This document shows positions 46,542-56,347 of a stretch of 64,000 bases of DNA, piece after piece. The notes beneath the pieces were generated by a model that was not told the origin of the DNA, ran no database searches, and worked only from the letters and a program-made list of their open reading frames with translations. Positions within the stretch are counted from its first letter, which is position 1. Each line of letters opens with the position of its first letter. The stretch covers positions 682,001-746,000 of the forward strand of contig NZ_CP027706.1 in the NCBI RefSeq assembly GCF_003850565.1. Reading direction: 5' to 3'. A program made the position numbers and the translations under genes. Source of the DNA: Pseudomonas sessilinigenes (GTDB lineage: Bacteria > Pseudomonadota > Gammaproteobacteria > Pseudomonadales > Pseudomonadaceae).

Positions 46542-47867
46542 TCACTCGGGTGAGTGGAAACTCAGACTGTAGTTCACGGCTTTGGGTCCTGGGTCGAGAA
46601 TATCGAGGGCGATGTGAATCGGGGTCTGCGGTGGCATTTCCGCAGCGTCTTGCAAGTCGCCGCCCAGGTATTCCCCGGGCTTGAAGCTGCGACTGGCGAT
46701 CAGGTGGCCGTTGAGGTCGGCGAAGCGTAGTTCCAGCAGCGGGAAGGGCTGGGAGAAGGGCGCTCGGTTGTAGATGATGGCGTCCACCACCAGGGCTCCG
46801 CTGAACTCCGGGTGGCTGCGCACCACCAGGTTGCTGCTCTTGATCCGGTCGATGTCGACGCGCGATGGCACCGTACATCCGAATTCCGGACACAGTTGCT
46901 GGAACCAGGGGCGGTACTGGTCCTGGCGTGCCAGTTCGTCGAAGTGATAGGCGATGTACTGGGCTACCAGGCCGCCTGCAGCCAGCAGGATCAGTAGCAG
47001 CCAGAGCAGGCGACGTCCCCAGGGTGAGCGACGTTTTTGCCAGTCGAGATGGAGCGGGTCGTCTTCCAGATCCAGCAGGACGTCGTCCTGGACTCCGGGC
47101 TCATTGCGCTCGCGGCGCTTCTTGCCGGCGGTCGCCGTGGGCGCTTGGTCGTCGGAGTCGGAATGGTTGGTGGCCACAGGTGCAACCGGCTCCGGCTCAT
47201 CATCCGGGAGCAGCCTCGGGTGCTGGGGCTCGTCGTCCAGGTCCGCCAGGTTGAAGGACAACGAAGGTTCGGTGCGGCTGGAGCGCGGTGGCTCGACGTC
47301 GCTATCGTCCGTGGACTTGAGGCTGATGGAGTCAGGTTCATCGTGCTCGGCGGCGCTGGCGAACAGGCCGCCGGGCCAGTTGCCCTCATCGGCGTCCTGG
47401 GGGTCGCGCCGTGCGGTGAGGCCATCTTCCCTGGGGGCGTGCTCACGACCGAATGCCTTGGCAGGCTGGATCTCGCGTTGTTCGAGCTTGGCCAGTTCCT
47501 CGTCGAGGTCCAGGTGGTCCAGGTCCATTTCCGCGGCCGACCACTGTTTCTGGCTGATGGCGCGTTGTGCCGGTGCGGGCTCCGGTGGCGGTGGTTGCAG
47601 TTTCGGTTCCACTGGTGCCGGTGCCGGTGCCGGTGCCGGTGCCGGTGCCGGTGCCGGTTTCGGAGTCGGTTCGGCTGCCGGCTTGGCGACGGGCTTGGGC
47701 ACCGTGCCTTCCTTGGCTGCGCGTTGCTCAAGCAGCTGGCGTGCGGCGTTGAACACTTGCAGGCAAGATCCGCAACGCACTACCCCGCGAGCCACGCTCA
47801 ACTGAGCATGGCTGACACGGAACCTGGTTTGGCAATGCGGGCACTGGGTGACGAAACTGTCGGTCAT
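46542..47867 (-). CDS. Zinc-ribbon and DUF3426 membrane protein with Ala-Pro repeat
   Basis: The 441-residue protein starts with an MJ0042-type zinc ribbon (CPHCQTRF and, later, RCGSCLQVFNA, residues 9-43). A long disordered acidic and Pro-rich middle includes an (AP)-type run (about residues 70-86). A single membrane helix lies near residue 290 (LLWLLLILLAAGGLVAQYIA), and a C-terminal DUF3426 domain follows, outside the membrane. The family function is unknown. It lies 30 bp downstream of prmA, a conserved neighbour in pseudomonads. The Ala-Pro run is encoded by seven exact GGTGCC hexamers on the plus strand. Confidence 0.85.
   Translation of the reverse strand: MTDSFVTQCPHCQTRFRVSHAQLSVARGVVRCGSCLQVFNAARQLLEQRAAKEGTVPKPVAKPAAEPTPKPAPAPAPAPAPAPAPVEPKLQPPPPEPAPAQRAISQKQWSAAEMDLDHLDLDEELAKLEQREIQPAKAFGREHAPREDGLTARRDPQDADEGNWPGGLFASAAEHDEPDSISLKSTDDSDVEPPRSSRTEPSLSFNLADLDDEPQHPRLLPDDEPEPVAPVATNHSDSDDQAPTATAGKKRRERNEPGVQDDVLLDLEDDPLHLDWQKRRSPWGRRLLWLLLILLAAGGLVAQYIAYHFDELARQDQYRPWFQQLCPEFGCTVPSRVDIDRIKSSNLVVRSHPEFSGALVVDAIIYNRAPFSQPFPLLELRFADLNGHLIASRSFKPGEYLGGDLQDAAEMPPQTPIHIALDILDPGPKAVNYSLSFHSPE
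47614..47655. repeat. Hexamer repeat (GGTGCC)7 inside the DUF3426 gene
   Basis: Seven exact GGTGCC copies encode alternating Ala-Pro on the minus strand. Changes of whole units would keep the frame, so linker length can vary without breaking the protein. Confidence 0.95.
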
Positions 47868-47897
47868 GCGGCCATCCGGATTATGCAGGCGGCCATT

Positions 47898-48776
47898 CTA
47901 GCGCCGACGGCCGGTGATGCGCACCCAGCCGTCGAGGGTGGCAATCGGGTCCAGATCGAAGTCCTGGGCGTAGGCGGCGGCCACTTCCTCACCTTGTTCA
48001 GCGAGGATCCCGGAGAGTGCCAGGCGTCCCCCGGGCTTTACCAGGCTCGACAGTTGCGGAGCCAGGGCAACCAGCGGGCCGGCAAGGATGTTGGCCACCA
48101 GCACATCGGCCTGTTGTGGCGGCAGTTGTTCCGGCAGGTACAGCGGGAACAGCTCCTCGGCGATGTGGTTACGCCCGGCGTTGTCGCGGGAGGCTTCCAG
48201 GGCCTGGACATCGATATCGGTGCCCACGGCCTGCTTGGCGCCCAGCAGCAGGGCGGCGATGGCCAGGATTCCCGAGCCGCAACCGAAGTCCAGCACGTTG
48301 CAGTCGCTCAGATCCTGGCTGTCCAGCCACTCCAGGCACAGGGCGGTGGTCGGGTGGGTGCCGGTGCCGAAGGCCAGGCCCGGGTCCAGCAGCAGGTTGA
48401 CCGCGTCCGGCTCCGGGGCGTCGTGCCAGCTGGGAACGATCCACAGGCGTCGGCCGAAGCGCATCGGCTGGAAGTTGTCCATCCAGCTGCGTTCCCAGTC
48501 CTGGTCCTCGATGACTTCGCTGTGATGCTCCGGTAGCGGGCTACCCGTCAGCAATTGGAGGTGGGCCAGGACGCTGGCGGCTTCGGTGCCGCCCTCGAAC
48601 AGCGCCAGCAGATGGGTATGGGACCACAGCGGGGTGGTGTTCAATTCAGGCTCGAAGATCGGTTGGTCTTCGGCGTCCATGAAGGTCACCGACACGGCGC
48701 CGACTTCCAGCAGCGCGTCTTCGTAGGTCTCGGCCTGTTGCGGGGTGATGGCGAGACGGACTTGTAACCAGGGCAT
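47898..48776 (-). CDS. prmA: Ribosomal protein L11 methyltransferase
   Basis: The 292-residue enzyme has an N-terminal substrate-binding domain ([20 protein letters not shown]) and a SAM-dependent methyltransferase domain with [20 protein letters not shown] (about residues 160-179) and [20 protein letters not shown]. PrmA trimethylates several lysines and the N-terminus of L11. Length and motifs are complete. It is upstream of the DUF3426 gene and downstream of the EI24-like gene, all on the minus strand. Confidence 0.97.
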   Translation of the reverse strand: MPWLQVRLAITPQQAETYEDALLEVGAVSVTFMDAEDQPIFEPELNTTPLWSHTHLLALFEGGTEAASVLAHLQLLTGSPLPEHHSEVIEDQDWERSWMDNFQPMRFGRRLWIVPSWHDAPEPDAVNLLLDPGLAFGTGTHPTTALCLEWLDSQDLSDCNVLDFGCGSGILAIAALLLGAKQAVGTDIDVQALEASRDNAGRNHIAEELFPLYLPEQLPPQQADVLVANILAGPLVALAPQLSSLVKPGGRLALSGILAEQGEEVAAAYAQDFDLDPIATLDGWVRITGRRR

Positions 48777-48810
48777 GACGGGACCTCAGAACGCGAAAAA
48801 AGATGAGCCT

Positions 48811-49680
48811 TTATAGGGGCGGCAAGCTTACTTGAGGTACACAGGCCGCGCCAGCCGGGCTTGGCGTACGTTCCAGGCCGCGATAGGCGAGATGACAAGT
48901 ACCCGCCCCCAGCAGGGCCGGCACCAGCAGGTTGAGCACCGGTACCAGCGCAATCACGAAGATTAGCAGTCCGAAGGCGGCCATGGCGCCACGTTGCTGC
49001 CGGATGGCTTGCAACTGTTCCTCGCCGCTGGCCAGTCCGGCCAGGGCCGGCGCGGTGAGAAAACGTACATTGAGATAGGCCAGCAGGAGCATCAGCAGCA
49101 TCCCGTTCACGAACGGGATCAGCAGGCATAGCAGTGGGCCCAGGCCCAGGCTCAGCCAGGGCATCAGGTAGTAGCGGGCACCTCGCAGCATGTTCCCGGG
49201 GGCCGGGGTACGGCCCTGCAGGTGCGGATACTGGCGCAAGGCTCGTTGGCGCAGGCTGCCCATCAGCACCCAGCGCAGCATCAGGCGGATGCTCAGGATG
49301 ATCATGCCGGTGTAGAGGGCGACTATGACTGCGACGGCCAGCAGGCCTGCATAGATCAGCAGGGTGGCCAGTGCCGGGGCGATGGCGCCCATGCCGGCAA
49401 CGCTGGCTCCGCCGCTACCGCTGATGCCGGGAACGAAGCCGATGACGGCCGCGCCGTAGACGACGAACAGGGAGATCGCGCCGGAGACGATGCTGATGAG
49501 CTGGAAGTTGCTGTAGAACGCCCAGGTCCACAGCCCGAATACAATCAGGCAGAGCAGGCTGGAGCGCAGCAGGATGCCAGGGCGCAGGCTGGAACGCAGG
49601 GCCAGGGCCAGGCAGGTCAATGCCTCGCCGCAGGCTCGGGTAATGCCCTGGCAGCGGGTTTTCAATGTCATGGGTTGCAT
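48811..49680 (-). CDS. EI24/CysZ-like integral membrane protein
   Basis: A 289-residue protein with about five to six membrane helices (near residues 38-58, 62-85, 105-130, 175-205 and 230-262). The RYYLMPWLSLGLGPLLCLLI and GMLLMLLLAYLNVRFLTAPAL segments fit the EI24 (PF07264) superfamily, which includes the CysZ sulfate importer. It is a little longer than CysZ and not in a sulfur context, so sulfate transport is not implied. The position between accC and prmA is the same as that of an uncharacterised PAO1 gene (PA4849, from memory). Confidence 0.65.
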   Translation of the reverse strand: MQPMTLKTRCQGITRACGEALTCLALALRSSLRPGILLRSSLLCLIVFGLWTWAFYSNFQLISIVSGAISLFVVYGAAVIGFVPGISGSGGASVAGMGAIAPALATLLIYAGLLAVAVIVALYTGMIILSIRLMLRWVLMGSLRQRALRQYPHLQGRTPAPGNMLRGARYYLMPWLSLGLGPLLCLLIPFVNGMLLMLLLAYLNVRFLTAPALAGLASGEEQLQAIRQQRGAMAAFGLLIFVIALVPVLNLLVPALLGAGTCHLAYRGLERTPSPAGAACVPQVSLPPL

Positions 49681-49690
49681 CCTGCAAAAA

Positions 49691-49717
49691 TGAGAAAAGG
49701 CCGCATGATGCGGCCTT
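49691..49717 (-). terminator. Terminator after accC
   Basis: AAGGCCGCAT and ATGCGGCCTT (49697-49717) form an exact 10-bp stem with a one-base centre. On the minus strand TTTTCTCATTTTT follows. It lies 20 bp after the accC stop and ends the aroQ-accB-accC operon. Confidence 0.85.
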
Positions 49718-49737
49718 GTCCGGGGTGCTGCGGGCGA

Positions 49738-51096
49738 TCAGTGTTGCTCGGCCAGCTTGTGCTCCAGGTAGTGAATGTTCACTCCCCCTTTGCAGAAGCC
49801 TTCGTCGCGGGTCAGGTCGCGGTGCAGCGGGATGTTGGTCTTGATTCCGTCGACGACGATTTCGTCCAGCGCATTGCGCATGCGCGCCATGGCTTCGTCA
49901 CGGGTTGCCCCGTAGGTGATCAGCTTGCCGATCAACGAATCGTAGTTCGGTGGAACCGCATAACCGCTGTACAGGTGCGAATCGACGCGTACGCCGTTGC
50001 CGCCTGGAGCATGGAAATGCTTGACCGTGCCTGGGCTCGGCATGAAGGTTTTCGGGTCTTCTGCGTTGATCCGGCATTCCAGTGCGTGACCGCGGATGAC
50101 TACGTCGTCCTGGCTGATGGACAGCTTGTTGCCAGCGGCAATGCTGAGCATCTCCTTGACGATGTCGACACCGGTGACCATTTCCGATACCGGGTGCTCG
50201 ACCTGTACGCGAGTGTTCATCTCGATGAAGTAGAAACGACCGTTCTCGTAGAGGAACTCGAAGGTGCCGGCACCGCGGTAGCCAATGTCGATGCACGCCT
50301 TGACGCAGCGGGCGAAGACTTCCTGGCGGGCGGTCTCGTCGATGCCTGGAGCCGGGGCCTCTTCGAGGACCTTCTGGTGACGGCGCTGCAGCGAGCAGTC
50401 GCGATCGCCCAGGTGGATGGCGTTGCCCTGGCCGTCGGACAGGACCTGGACTTCCACGTGACGTGGGTTGGTCAGGAACTTCTCCAGGTAGACCATCGGG
50501 TTACCGAACGCCGCGCCAGCTTCGGAGCGGGTCAGCTTCGCCGAGGCGATCAGGTCTTCTTCCTTGTGCACCACGCGCATGCCGCGACCACCACCGCCGC
50601 CGGCGGCCTTGATGATCACCGGGTAGCCGACTTCACGGCCGATGCGCAGCGCGGTCTCTTCGTCTTCGGGCAGTGGGCCGTCGGAACCTGGGACTGTCGG
50701 TACGCCGGCAGCGATCATGGCGTGCTTGGCGGACACCTTGTCGCCCATCAGGCGGATCGTCTCGGCTTTCGGGCCAATGAAGGCGAAGCCGGAGTTCTCC
50801 ACCTGTTCGGCGAAGTCGGCGTTTTCCGCCAGGAAGCCGTAGCCAGGGTGGATCGCCGTGGCGCCAGTGACTTCAGCGGCCGCGATGATGGCCGGGATGT
50901 GCAGGTAGGACTGCGCAGCTTGCGCCGGGCCGATGCACACCGATTCGTCAGCCAGGCCCAGGTGCATCAGCTCCTTGTCGGCCTTGGAGTAGACGGCTAC
51001 GGTCTTGATCCCCATTTCCTTGCAGGCACGCAGGATCCGCAGGGCGATTTCGCCGCGGTTGGCGATCAGGACTTTTTCCAACTTCGCAGGCTTCAT
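49738..51096 (-). CDS. accC: Acetyl-CoA carboxylase biotin carboxylase subunit
   Basis: The 452-residue enzyme starts [20 protein letters not shown] and has the ATP-grasp glycine loop [15 protein letters not shown] (about residues 159-173), [19 protein letters not shown] and the catalytic region [20 protein letters not shown]. It carboxylates biotin on AccB with ATP and bicarbonate, the first step of fatty acid synthesis. I chose the ATG at 51096 ([10 protein letters not shown]); a codon seven residues upstream is also in frame. It lies 17 bp after accB. Confidence 0.97.
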   Translation of the reverse strand: MKPAKLEKVLIANRGEIALRILRACKEMGIKTVAVYSKADKELMHLGLADESVCIGPAQAAQSYLHIPAIIAAAEVTGATAIHPGYGFLAENADFAEQVENSGFAFIGPKAETIRLMGDKVSAKHAMIAAGVPTVPGSDGPLPEDEETALRIGREVGYPVIIKAAGGGGGRGMRVVHKEEDLIASAKLTRSEAGAAFGNPMVYLEKFLTNPRHVEVQVLSDGQGNAIHLGDRDCSLQRRHQKVLEEAPAPGIDETARQEVFARCVKACIDIGYRGAGTFEFLYENGRFYFIEMNTRVQVEHPVSEMVTGVDIVKEMLSIAAGNKLSISQDDVVIRGHALECRINAEDPKTFMPSPGTVKHFHAPGGNGVRVDSHLYSGYAVPPNYDSLIGKLITYGATRDEAMARMRNALDEIVVDGIKTNIPLHRDLTRDEGFCKGGVNIHYLEHKLAEQH

Positions 51097-51113
51097 CAAA
51101 GACTCTCCGCGGT

Positions 51114-51575
51114 TCAAACGATGGTGAACAGCGGTTGGTCGTACTCAACCGGCTGGCCGTCTTCGACAAGAATGGATTCGATCACACCGCTGGTTTCAGC
51201 TTCGATGTGGTTCATCATCTTCATCGCTTCGACGATGCACAGGGTGTCGCCTTTCTTCACGCTCTGGCCGACTTCAACGAAAGCAGGCGAGGTTGGCGAA
51301 GACTTGCGGTAGAAGGTACCGACCATCGGCGAGCGGGCCACGGTGCCGTTCAGGGCAGGTGCGGCGGCAGCGGCAGGTGCGGCAGCGGCAGCAGGAGCGG
51401 CGGCCGGGGCAGCCACTGGAGCAGCGGCCACAGGAGCCGGTGCGTAGTATTGCTGGGCTGGAGTCTTGCTGTGACGGCTGATGCGTACGGACTCTTCGCC
51501 TTCCTTGATCTCCAGCTCGTCGATGCCGGACTCTTCCAGCAGTTCGATCAGTTTCTTGACTTTACGGATATCCAT
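51114..51575 (-). CDS. accB: Biotin carboxyl carrier protein of acetyl-CoA carboxylase
   Basis: A 153-residue protein with a conserved N-terminal segment ([20 protein letters not shown]), an Ala/Pro linker (about residues 45-75) and a biotinyl domain (about 78-153). The biotin-accepting Lys119 is in [12 protein letters not shown]. It carries carboxybiotin between AccC and the carboxyltransferase. The order aroQ-accB-accC on one strand is the standard Pseudomonas operon. The 48-bp gap to aroQ has no clear terminator. Confidence 0.97.
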   Translation of the reverse strand: MDIRKVKKLIELLEESGIDELEIKEGEESVRISRHSKTPAQQYYAPAPVAAAPVAAPAAAPAAAAAPAAAAAPALNGTVARSPMVGTFYRKSSPTSPAFVEVGQSVKKGDTLCIVEAMKMMNHIEAETSGVIESILVEDGQPVEYDQPLFTIV

Positions 51576-51623
51576 GAATCATCAACTCCCAGGGGTCGGT
51601 CAGGGGCGTTTAACGCTTGTTGT

Positions 51624-52076
51624 TCAAGCTGTTGCCTGTCTTTCAAGCTGTTCCAGGGCGGCCTCCAGGGCCAGTCGGTAACCGCTGGCGCCAAGGCCGC
51701 AGATCACTCCTACAGCGACATCTGAAAAGTAGGAGTGATGGCGGAAAGGTTCGCGTTTGTGCACGTTGGACAAATGCACTTCGATGAATGGGATGCTCAC
51801 CGCCAGCAACGCGTCACGTAATGCGACGCTTGTATGTGTAAAAGCTGCTGGATTGATCAGGATGAAGTCCACGCCCTCGTCTCGCGCGGCGTGGATACGC
51901 TCGATCAATTCGTACTCGGCATTGCTCTGCAAGTACTGCAGGTGATGCCCGGCGGCACGGGCCCGCTGCTCCAGGTCCTGGTTGATCTGGGCCAGGGTGG
52001 TTGCGCCATAGACCCCCGGTTCGCGGGTGCCGAGCAGATTCAGGTTGGGGCCGTGGAGAACCAGTAGGGTGGCCAT
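51624..52076 (-). CDS. aroQ: Type II 3-dehydroquinate dehydratase
   Basis: The 150-residue protein has the type II signature [20 protein letters not shown] (residues 4-23) with Arg18 and Tyr23 of the active site, [16 protein letters not shown] (about 75-90) and the catalytic His101 in [12 protein letters not shown]. It converts 3-dehydroquinate to 3-dehydroshikimate in aromatic amino acid synthesis, working as a dodecamer. It is the first gene of the aroQ-accB-accC operon and has a fair promoter about 45 bp upstream. Confidence 0.97.
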   Translation of the reverse strand: MATLLVLHGPNLNLLGTREPGVYGATTLAQINQDLEQRARAAGHHLQYLQSNAEYELIERIHAARDEGVDFILINPAAFTHTSVALRDALLAVSIPFIEVHLSNVHKREPFRHHSYFSDVAVGVICGLGASGYRLALEAALEQLERQATA

Positions 52077-52117
52077 CGGTTGTTCCTTGTTATCGGGGCG
52101 GTTGTCAGAACCCGGCG

Positions 52118-52147
52118 ACTATGCCGGAAAGACTTTGTGACTGTCCA
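52118..52147 (-). promoter_or_regulatory. Probable promoter of aroQ-accB-accC
   Basis: On the minus strand TGGACA (52142-52147) and CATAGT (52118-52123) are separated by 18 bp, close to the sigma-70 consensus. The leader would be about 35 nt. The rest of the 297-bp gap up to the chemoreceptor stop (52374) shows nothing I recognise. Confidence 0.5.
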
Positions 52148-52373
52148 GTTCCCAGCAATAGCCAGCACGATGACCGATGTTTGCGCGAAATATATGACTG
52201 AGCAATGAAATCCAGTCATTTGCCTGCGCAATACGAGGCGGATGGAGGGATGGTGCCGGTTTCGCCGATGTTGGCGTGACCATGGTGGCAGTCGGGGGCT
52301 GCAGATCGTTGCGACCCCAAGGTAGCTGCTGGCCCCGAAGACCAGGGCGCGGCCCGTGGCCGCGGAGCCAGGG

Positions 52374-54335
52374 TCAGACGCGGAAGGCCTGGACCGCGGT
52401 ATGCAGTTGTCCGCCCAGGTCCAGCAGGTTCTCGCCCTGGGCCCGGCCTTCGCCAATGCGCAGCAGATTGTCGCCTCCCAACTGATGGATACGCTCACTG
52501 TGGTCGCGGATCTCGCTGACGGCGCCACTTTGCTGGGCCGTGACGTCGGCGATCCGCACCGCGGTGTCGGCGATGGTCTGGATCGCCCCGACGATTTCAT
52601 CCAGGGCGCCGTCGGCAGCCTGGGCCTGGCTGGCGGTGGCTTCGGCATGCTCGACCTGCGCCCGCATGCCTTGTACCGATTGTTGGGCAGCGCTCTGTAG
52701 GCCGGCGATCAGGGTCTGGATCTCTGCCGTGGCGCCGGCGGTACGCTGGGCCAGGGAGCGTACTTCCTCGGCGACCACGGCAAACCCCCGGCCCATTTCA
52801 CCGGCCCGGGCCGCTTCGATGGCGGCGTTCAGGGCCAGCAGATTGGTCTGTTCGGCAATCGAGCGGATCACCGTCAGCACGCCGCCGATGGTGGCCGATT
52901 CCTGGGCCAGGTGCTCGATCATCTGTGCATTGCCCTGGACTTCCCCGACCAGTGCATGCAAGCCCGTGAGGCTCAGGCCGATGACTGTCTGGCCCTGCTG
53001 GACGGCCAGCCCGGCGCTGCGGCTGGCATCGGCGGCCTGGCTGGCATCGCCCGCTACTTGCTGGATCGTCGCTTCCAGCTCGCCAAGGGCGTCGCGGATC
53101 TGTGCGGTATCGCCCGCCTGGCGCTCGGCCCCGCTGTGCAGGCCGCTGCTCAGGTCGGCCAGGGCCCGGCTGCTGCCGGCTACCTGTTCGGCGTTCTGGC
53201 GAATGGTGCCTACCAGGTCCACCAGGTAGGCCCGCAGGCGGTTGAGGGATTCTTCGATGGCGTGCAGCTCACGGTTTGTCTTGCCCAGCTGGATCGGTTG
53301 GCTGAAATCACCCTGGGCCCAGGTCGACAGGGCAGGGGCGAGATTGGTCAGGACCCGTGCCAGCTTGCGCTGCAAAGTGTCGATCACCAGGGCGATCAGC
53401 AGGATCAGGCCGATCATCAGGCCTTGCATCAGGCGCACCTCGCCCTGGATCTGTCCATGCTGGGCGCGCACCTCAGGTTCCAGCTCGGCAATCGCCTGGC
53501 GCACGGCCGTGATCTTCAGCAGGGTGGCCGCACTCAGGTCGGCGCGCTTCTGGATCTGTTCGCGGGTTCGCGCCAGTTCGGCTGGGTAGCGATTGAGCAG
53601 GCTGTTGAGCTCGCGCTTGAGGCCGATGCCGGCGTCTTCAGCAGCGCTTTTCTGGGTGTTTTCCAGGCCCATCATGGCGGCGAAATCATCGGTGCTGGAT
53701 TCGTTGCTGGCTGCCACGCCCAACAGCGGCAGGGCCTCGATCTGTTCGGCCTGGGCGCGGATGTTGTGCAACTCGCGCTCGACATCGGCCGCCAGTTCGC
53801 TGCGCCCGCTGCTGACCAGCTTGTCCCGGGCCAACGAGAGTTTGCCCAGGTGCTGCGAAGCGGCCAGCAGCAGGGGCAGGTAGGCATTGGCCTCGCCGGT
53901 CTTGGCACCGCTCGCGTATTGGCTCAGTTGTTCGAGACTGGCGCCCAGCTCGCGTTCGGCCTGCAACAACAGGGCCTGGGGATCGCCCGCCAGCTTGCCG
54001 GCGGCCAGCAGGTCGGTCTTGCTGAACTCGTCGAGGCTGGCCAGGCTCGGGCGCAGGCTGTGTGCCAGTTGAGGGGGCAGCTCGGGCAGGGCACCTTGCA
54101 GGGCTTCGATGGCTTGGGTGGCGCTGCTCAGGCGCAGGGCGTCGCCGCTGGCCAGGTAATCCTCGATGTTGCGTGCGGCCTGGTTCTGGAACTGTTGGGA
54201 CAGGCCCAGGTAGCGCTCCATCAAGAGGTAAGGGCGCTCCAGGGCACGTTGCGACCACCAGAGCGTCGCGCCCAGGGCCAGGCAGACGGCGACAAGCAAT
54301 AGCGTATTGAGATTGGTCAGCAGCTTCAGGCGCAT
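52374..54335 (-). CDS. Methyl-accepting chemotaxis protein (CtpL-like position)
   Basis: The 653-residue chemoreceptor has an N-terminal membrane helix ([20 protein letters not shown]), a long helical periplasmic sensor (about residues 35-300) and a second helix near 305-320 ([20 protein letters not shown]). A HAMP-like region follows, then the signalling tip [20 protein letters not shown] (about residue 500) with [12 protein letters not shown]. It sits next to gcbA, where PAO1 has ctpL (PA4844, from memory), a receptor for phosphate-limited chemotaxis, but the ligand here cannot be read from sequence. Confidence 0.92.
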   Translation of the reverse strand: MRLKLLTNLNTLLLVAVCLALGATLWWSQRALERPYLLMERYLGLSQQFQNQAARNIEDYLASGDALRLSSATQAIEALQGALPELPPQLAHSLRPSLASLDEFSKTDLLAAGKLAGDPQALLLQAERELGASLEQLSQYASGAKTGEANAYLPLLLAASQHLGKLSLARDKLVSSGRSELAADVERELHNIRAQAEQIEALPLLGVAASNESSTDDFAAMMGLENTQKSAAEDAGIGLKRELNSLLNRYPAELARTREQIQKRADLSAATLLKITAVRQAIAELEPEVRAQHGQIQGEVRLMQGLMIGLILLIALVIDTLQRKLARVLTNLAPALSTWAQGDFSQPIQLGKTNRELHAIEESLNRLRAYLVDLVGTIRQNAEQVAGSSRALADLSSGLHSGAERQAGDTAQIRDALGELEATIQQVAGDASQAADASRSAGLAVQQGQTVIGLSLTGLHALVGEVQGNAQMIEHLAQESATIGGVLTVIRSIAEQTNLLALNAAIEAARAGEMGRGFAVVAEEVRSLAQRTAGATAEIQTLIAGLQSAAQQSVQGMRAQVEHAEATASQAQAADGALDEIVGAIQTIADTAVRIADVTAQQSGAVSEIRDHSERIHQLGGDNLLRIGEGRAQGENLLDLGGQLHTAVQAFRV

Positions 54336-54388
54336 CGGGACTCTACCAACGACTTAAATGGTAAGCGCCTGAATTTATTGCGTTTGTA

Positions 54389-56059
54389 TTACAAGGTTAT
54401 GACCGAATCGGTGGATTCGGATGAAAAGGTGGCACTTTGACTTGACTGCCGGGCGCTCTGCACCCGGTTGCGCCCGCTGTGCTTGGCACGGTACAGGGCC
54501 TCGTCTGCCTGGCTGGCCATCAACAGGCTATCGGAGCCCTCTTCCATCTCGACGACCCCGGCGCTGAAGGTGCACCACAGGTCCTGGGGCTGGGCCGGGT
54601 AGTGGATCTCGGCGAAGCGTTGGCGGATTTCGTCCAGTACCTTGCATGCCGCGTCCTGGTCGGTGTCGGGCATGACGATGGCGAACTCCTCGCCGCCGTA
54701 GCGGCCGATGAAGTCGGTCTTGCGCAGGCGCTGCTTGAGGAACAGCGCAAGGCTCTTGATGACCCGGTCGCCCATGGGGTGGCCATGGCTGTCGTTGACC
54801 CGCTTGAAGTGGTCGATGTCCAGCATGGCGAAGCTCAGCGGCTTGTTTTCGCGACGGGCGCGGAAGCAGCAGTCCTCCAGTAGTTGCAGGATATGGGTGT
54901 GGTTGTACAACCCGGTCAGGCTGTCACGGACCATCCTCGCCTTGAGATTGCGGGCCCTGGCAGCGCGGTTGCGTACCGTGGTGATCAGGTGGCGCGGCTT
55001 GATGGGCTTGGTGAGGAAGTCGTCACCGCCTTCGCTCATGGCGTCCAGTTGCTTGTCCAGGTCGTCCTCGGCGGACAGGTAGATGATCGGCACGCTGACG
55101 TAGCGGTCATTGTGGCGGATCACCTTGGCCAGCTCGGTGCCGGTACAGGCCGGCATGTACATGTCGAGGATGATCAGGTCCGGCTGGAAGTCCGCCAGTT
55201 CGGCCATGGCCTGGATCGGTTCGATCAGGGTGCGGGTGACGATCCCGGCGCTGTTGAGCAGGCGCTCGGTGTGCAGCGCCTGGGCCCGGGAGTCATCGAT
55301 GATCAGCACTTTATAGGGTTCGTACTGGGCCACGCAGGTCAGCACCTCGATCTTCTCCAGCAGGCTGGAGGCTTCCAGGGTGCCGGTGAGGAACTCCTGG
55401 CCACCGGCGCGCACCGCGGCCAGGCGGGTCGGGGTATCGGTTTCGTGCAGGCTGAAGAACAACAGCGGCAACTTCTGCTCCAGGCCGACCTGGGCCTCGG
55501 CGGCCAGGGTCAGGCCCATGCCGGGACCGCAGAAGTCCACGTCGATGACGATGGCCGCCGGCAAGCGCTCCACCATGGACGAGCGAAAGGCGCCGATGCT
55601 GTCCAGGGATTGGGCGCTGAGGCCAAAGAATTCCAGCTGCTTGGCCAGGCGCTCGGCCCGGTCGTGATCCTGCAGCATCACGTAGATCGGCTTGCGCAGC
55701 GGCGGCAGGAAGGTCTGTTCCAGTTGGTCGCCATGGCGTAGCCCGGTGCGCGACAGGCGCTGCATCAAGCGATTGAGGTCGGTGATCAGGTGGCTGCTCA
55801 GGCGCCCGCGATTGGCGTCCACGGCTTCCAGCGATTGGCTGATGCTACGGGCCAGTTGCGTGTGTTCGGGCTGTTCGAAGCGCTCGGCGAAACGCAGCAG
55901 GCGCAGGTTGGCCTCGCAAAGCTCCGACATATCGGTGGATGACCACTCGCTGCGCTGCAGCCGCTGCCATATCTCAAGGATCTGACGTGCCTGATGAATT
56001 ACCCGCTGGGCAAAGTGGTGCTTGAGGCGCTCACGGCTGGGGTCTTCTGGCTCGGTCAT
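54389..56059 (-). CDS. gcbA: Diguanylate cyclase with two receiver domains (GcbA)
   Basis: The 556-residue protein has an N-terminal helical part (about 1-120), a first receiver (about 125-240, KPIYVMLQDHD), a second receiver (about 250-365, KVLIIDDSRAQAL, LIILDMYMPACTG) and a GGDEF domain. The active site is GGEEF, with an RKTD inhibitory site five residues before it. It should make cyclic di-GMP and be product-inhibited. GcbA promotes initial surface attachment in P. fluorescens and P. aeruginosa. It is divergent from the DUF2333 gene. Confidence 0.9.
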   Translation of the reverse strand: MTEPEDPSRERLKHHFAQRVIHQARQILEIWQRLQRSEWSSTDMSELCEANLRLLRFAERFEQPEHTQLARSISQSLEAVDANRGRLSSHLITDLNRLMQRLSRTGLRHGDQLEQTFLPPLRKPIYVMLQDHDRAERLAKQLEFFGLSAQSLDSIGAFRSSMVERLPAAIVIDVDFCGPGMGLTLAAEAQVGLEQKLPLLFFSLHETDTPTRLAAVRAGGQEFLTGTLEASSLLEKIEVLTCVAQYEPYKVLIIDDSRAQALHTERLLNSAGIVTRTLIEPIQAMAELADFQPDLIILDMYMPACTGTELAKVIRHNDRYVSVPIIYLSAEDDLDKQLDAMSEGGDDFLTKPIKPRHLITTVRNRAARARNLKARMVRDSLTGLYNHTHILQLLEDCCFRARRENKPLSFAMLDIDHFKRVNDSHGHPMGDRVIKSLALFLKQRLRKTDFIGRYGGEEFAIVMPDTDQDAACKVLDEIRQRFAEIHYPAQPQDLWCTFSAGVVEMEEGSDSLLMASQADEALYRAKHSGRNRVQSARQSSQSATFSSESTDSVITL

Positions 56060-56261
56060 ATCCTGACTACTAGTTAGGGTGCATGCTGAGATCGACTGGT
56101 GGCTCTATGCTAGCACCACTTTCGAGTCCCATGAGTGTCGTACGTCAATAATGTGCAAAGCGACGTGATCGGGTTTTGTACCGACTGCTCGCATAGGCTC
56201 TGGAGTGTGCTTCATTTATAGTGGCCGCCTGATTCGCAATCATTGCGCGGCGCGCATTTGC

Positions 56262-56277
56262 CGGGAGATTTCTCCCG
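56262..56277 (+). other. Hairpin in the gcbA-DUF2333 intergenic region
   Basis: CGGGAGA-TT-TCTCCCG is an exact palindrome 70 bp before the DUF2333 start, in a 288-bp divergent region. TATAGT near 56217 could be a -10 for the plus-strand gene, which would put this hairpin in its leader. Nothing else clear is seen here. Confidence 0.4.
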
Positions 56278-56347
56278 CCAGGGCAAGGCACGATGGAGTA
56301 GGGTTGTGGTCGAACCGATGAACCCAAGTGATTGAAAGGATATAGCC

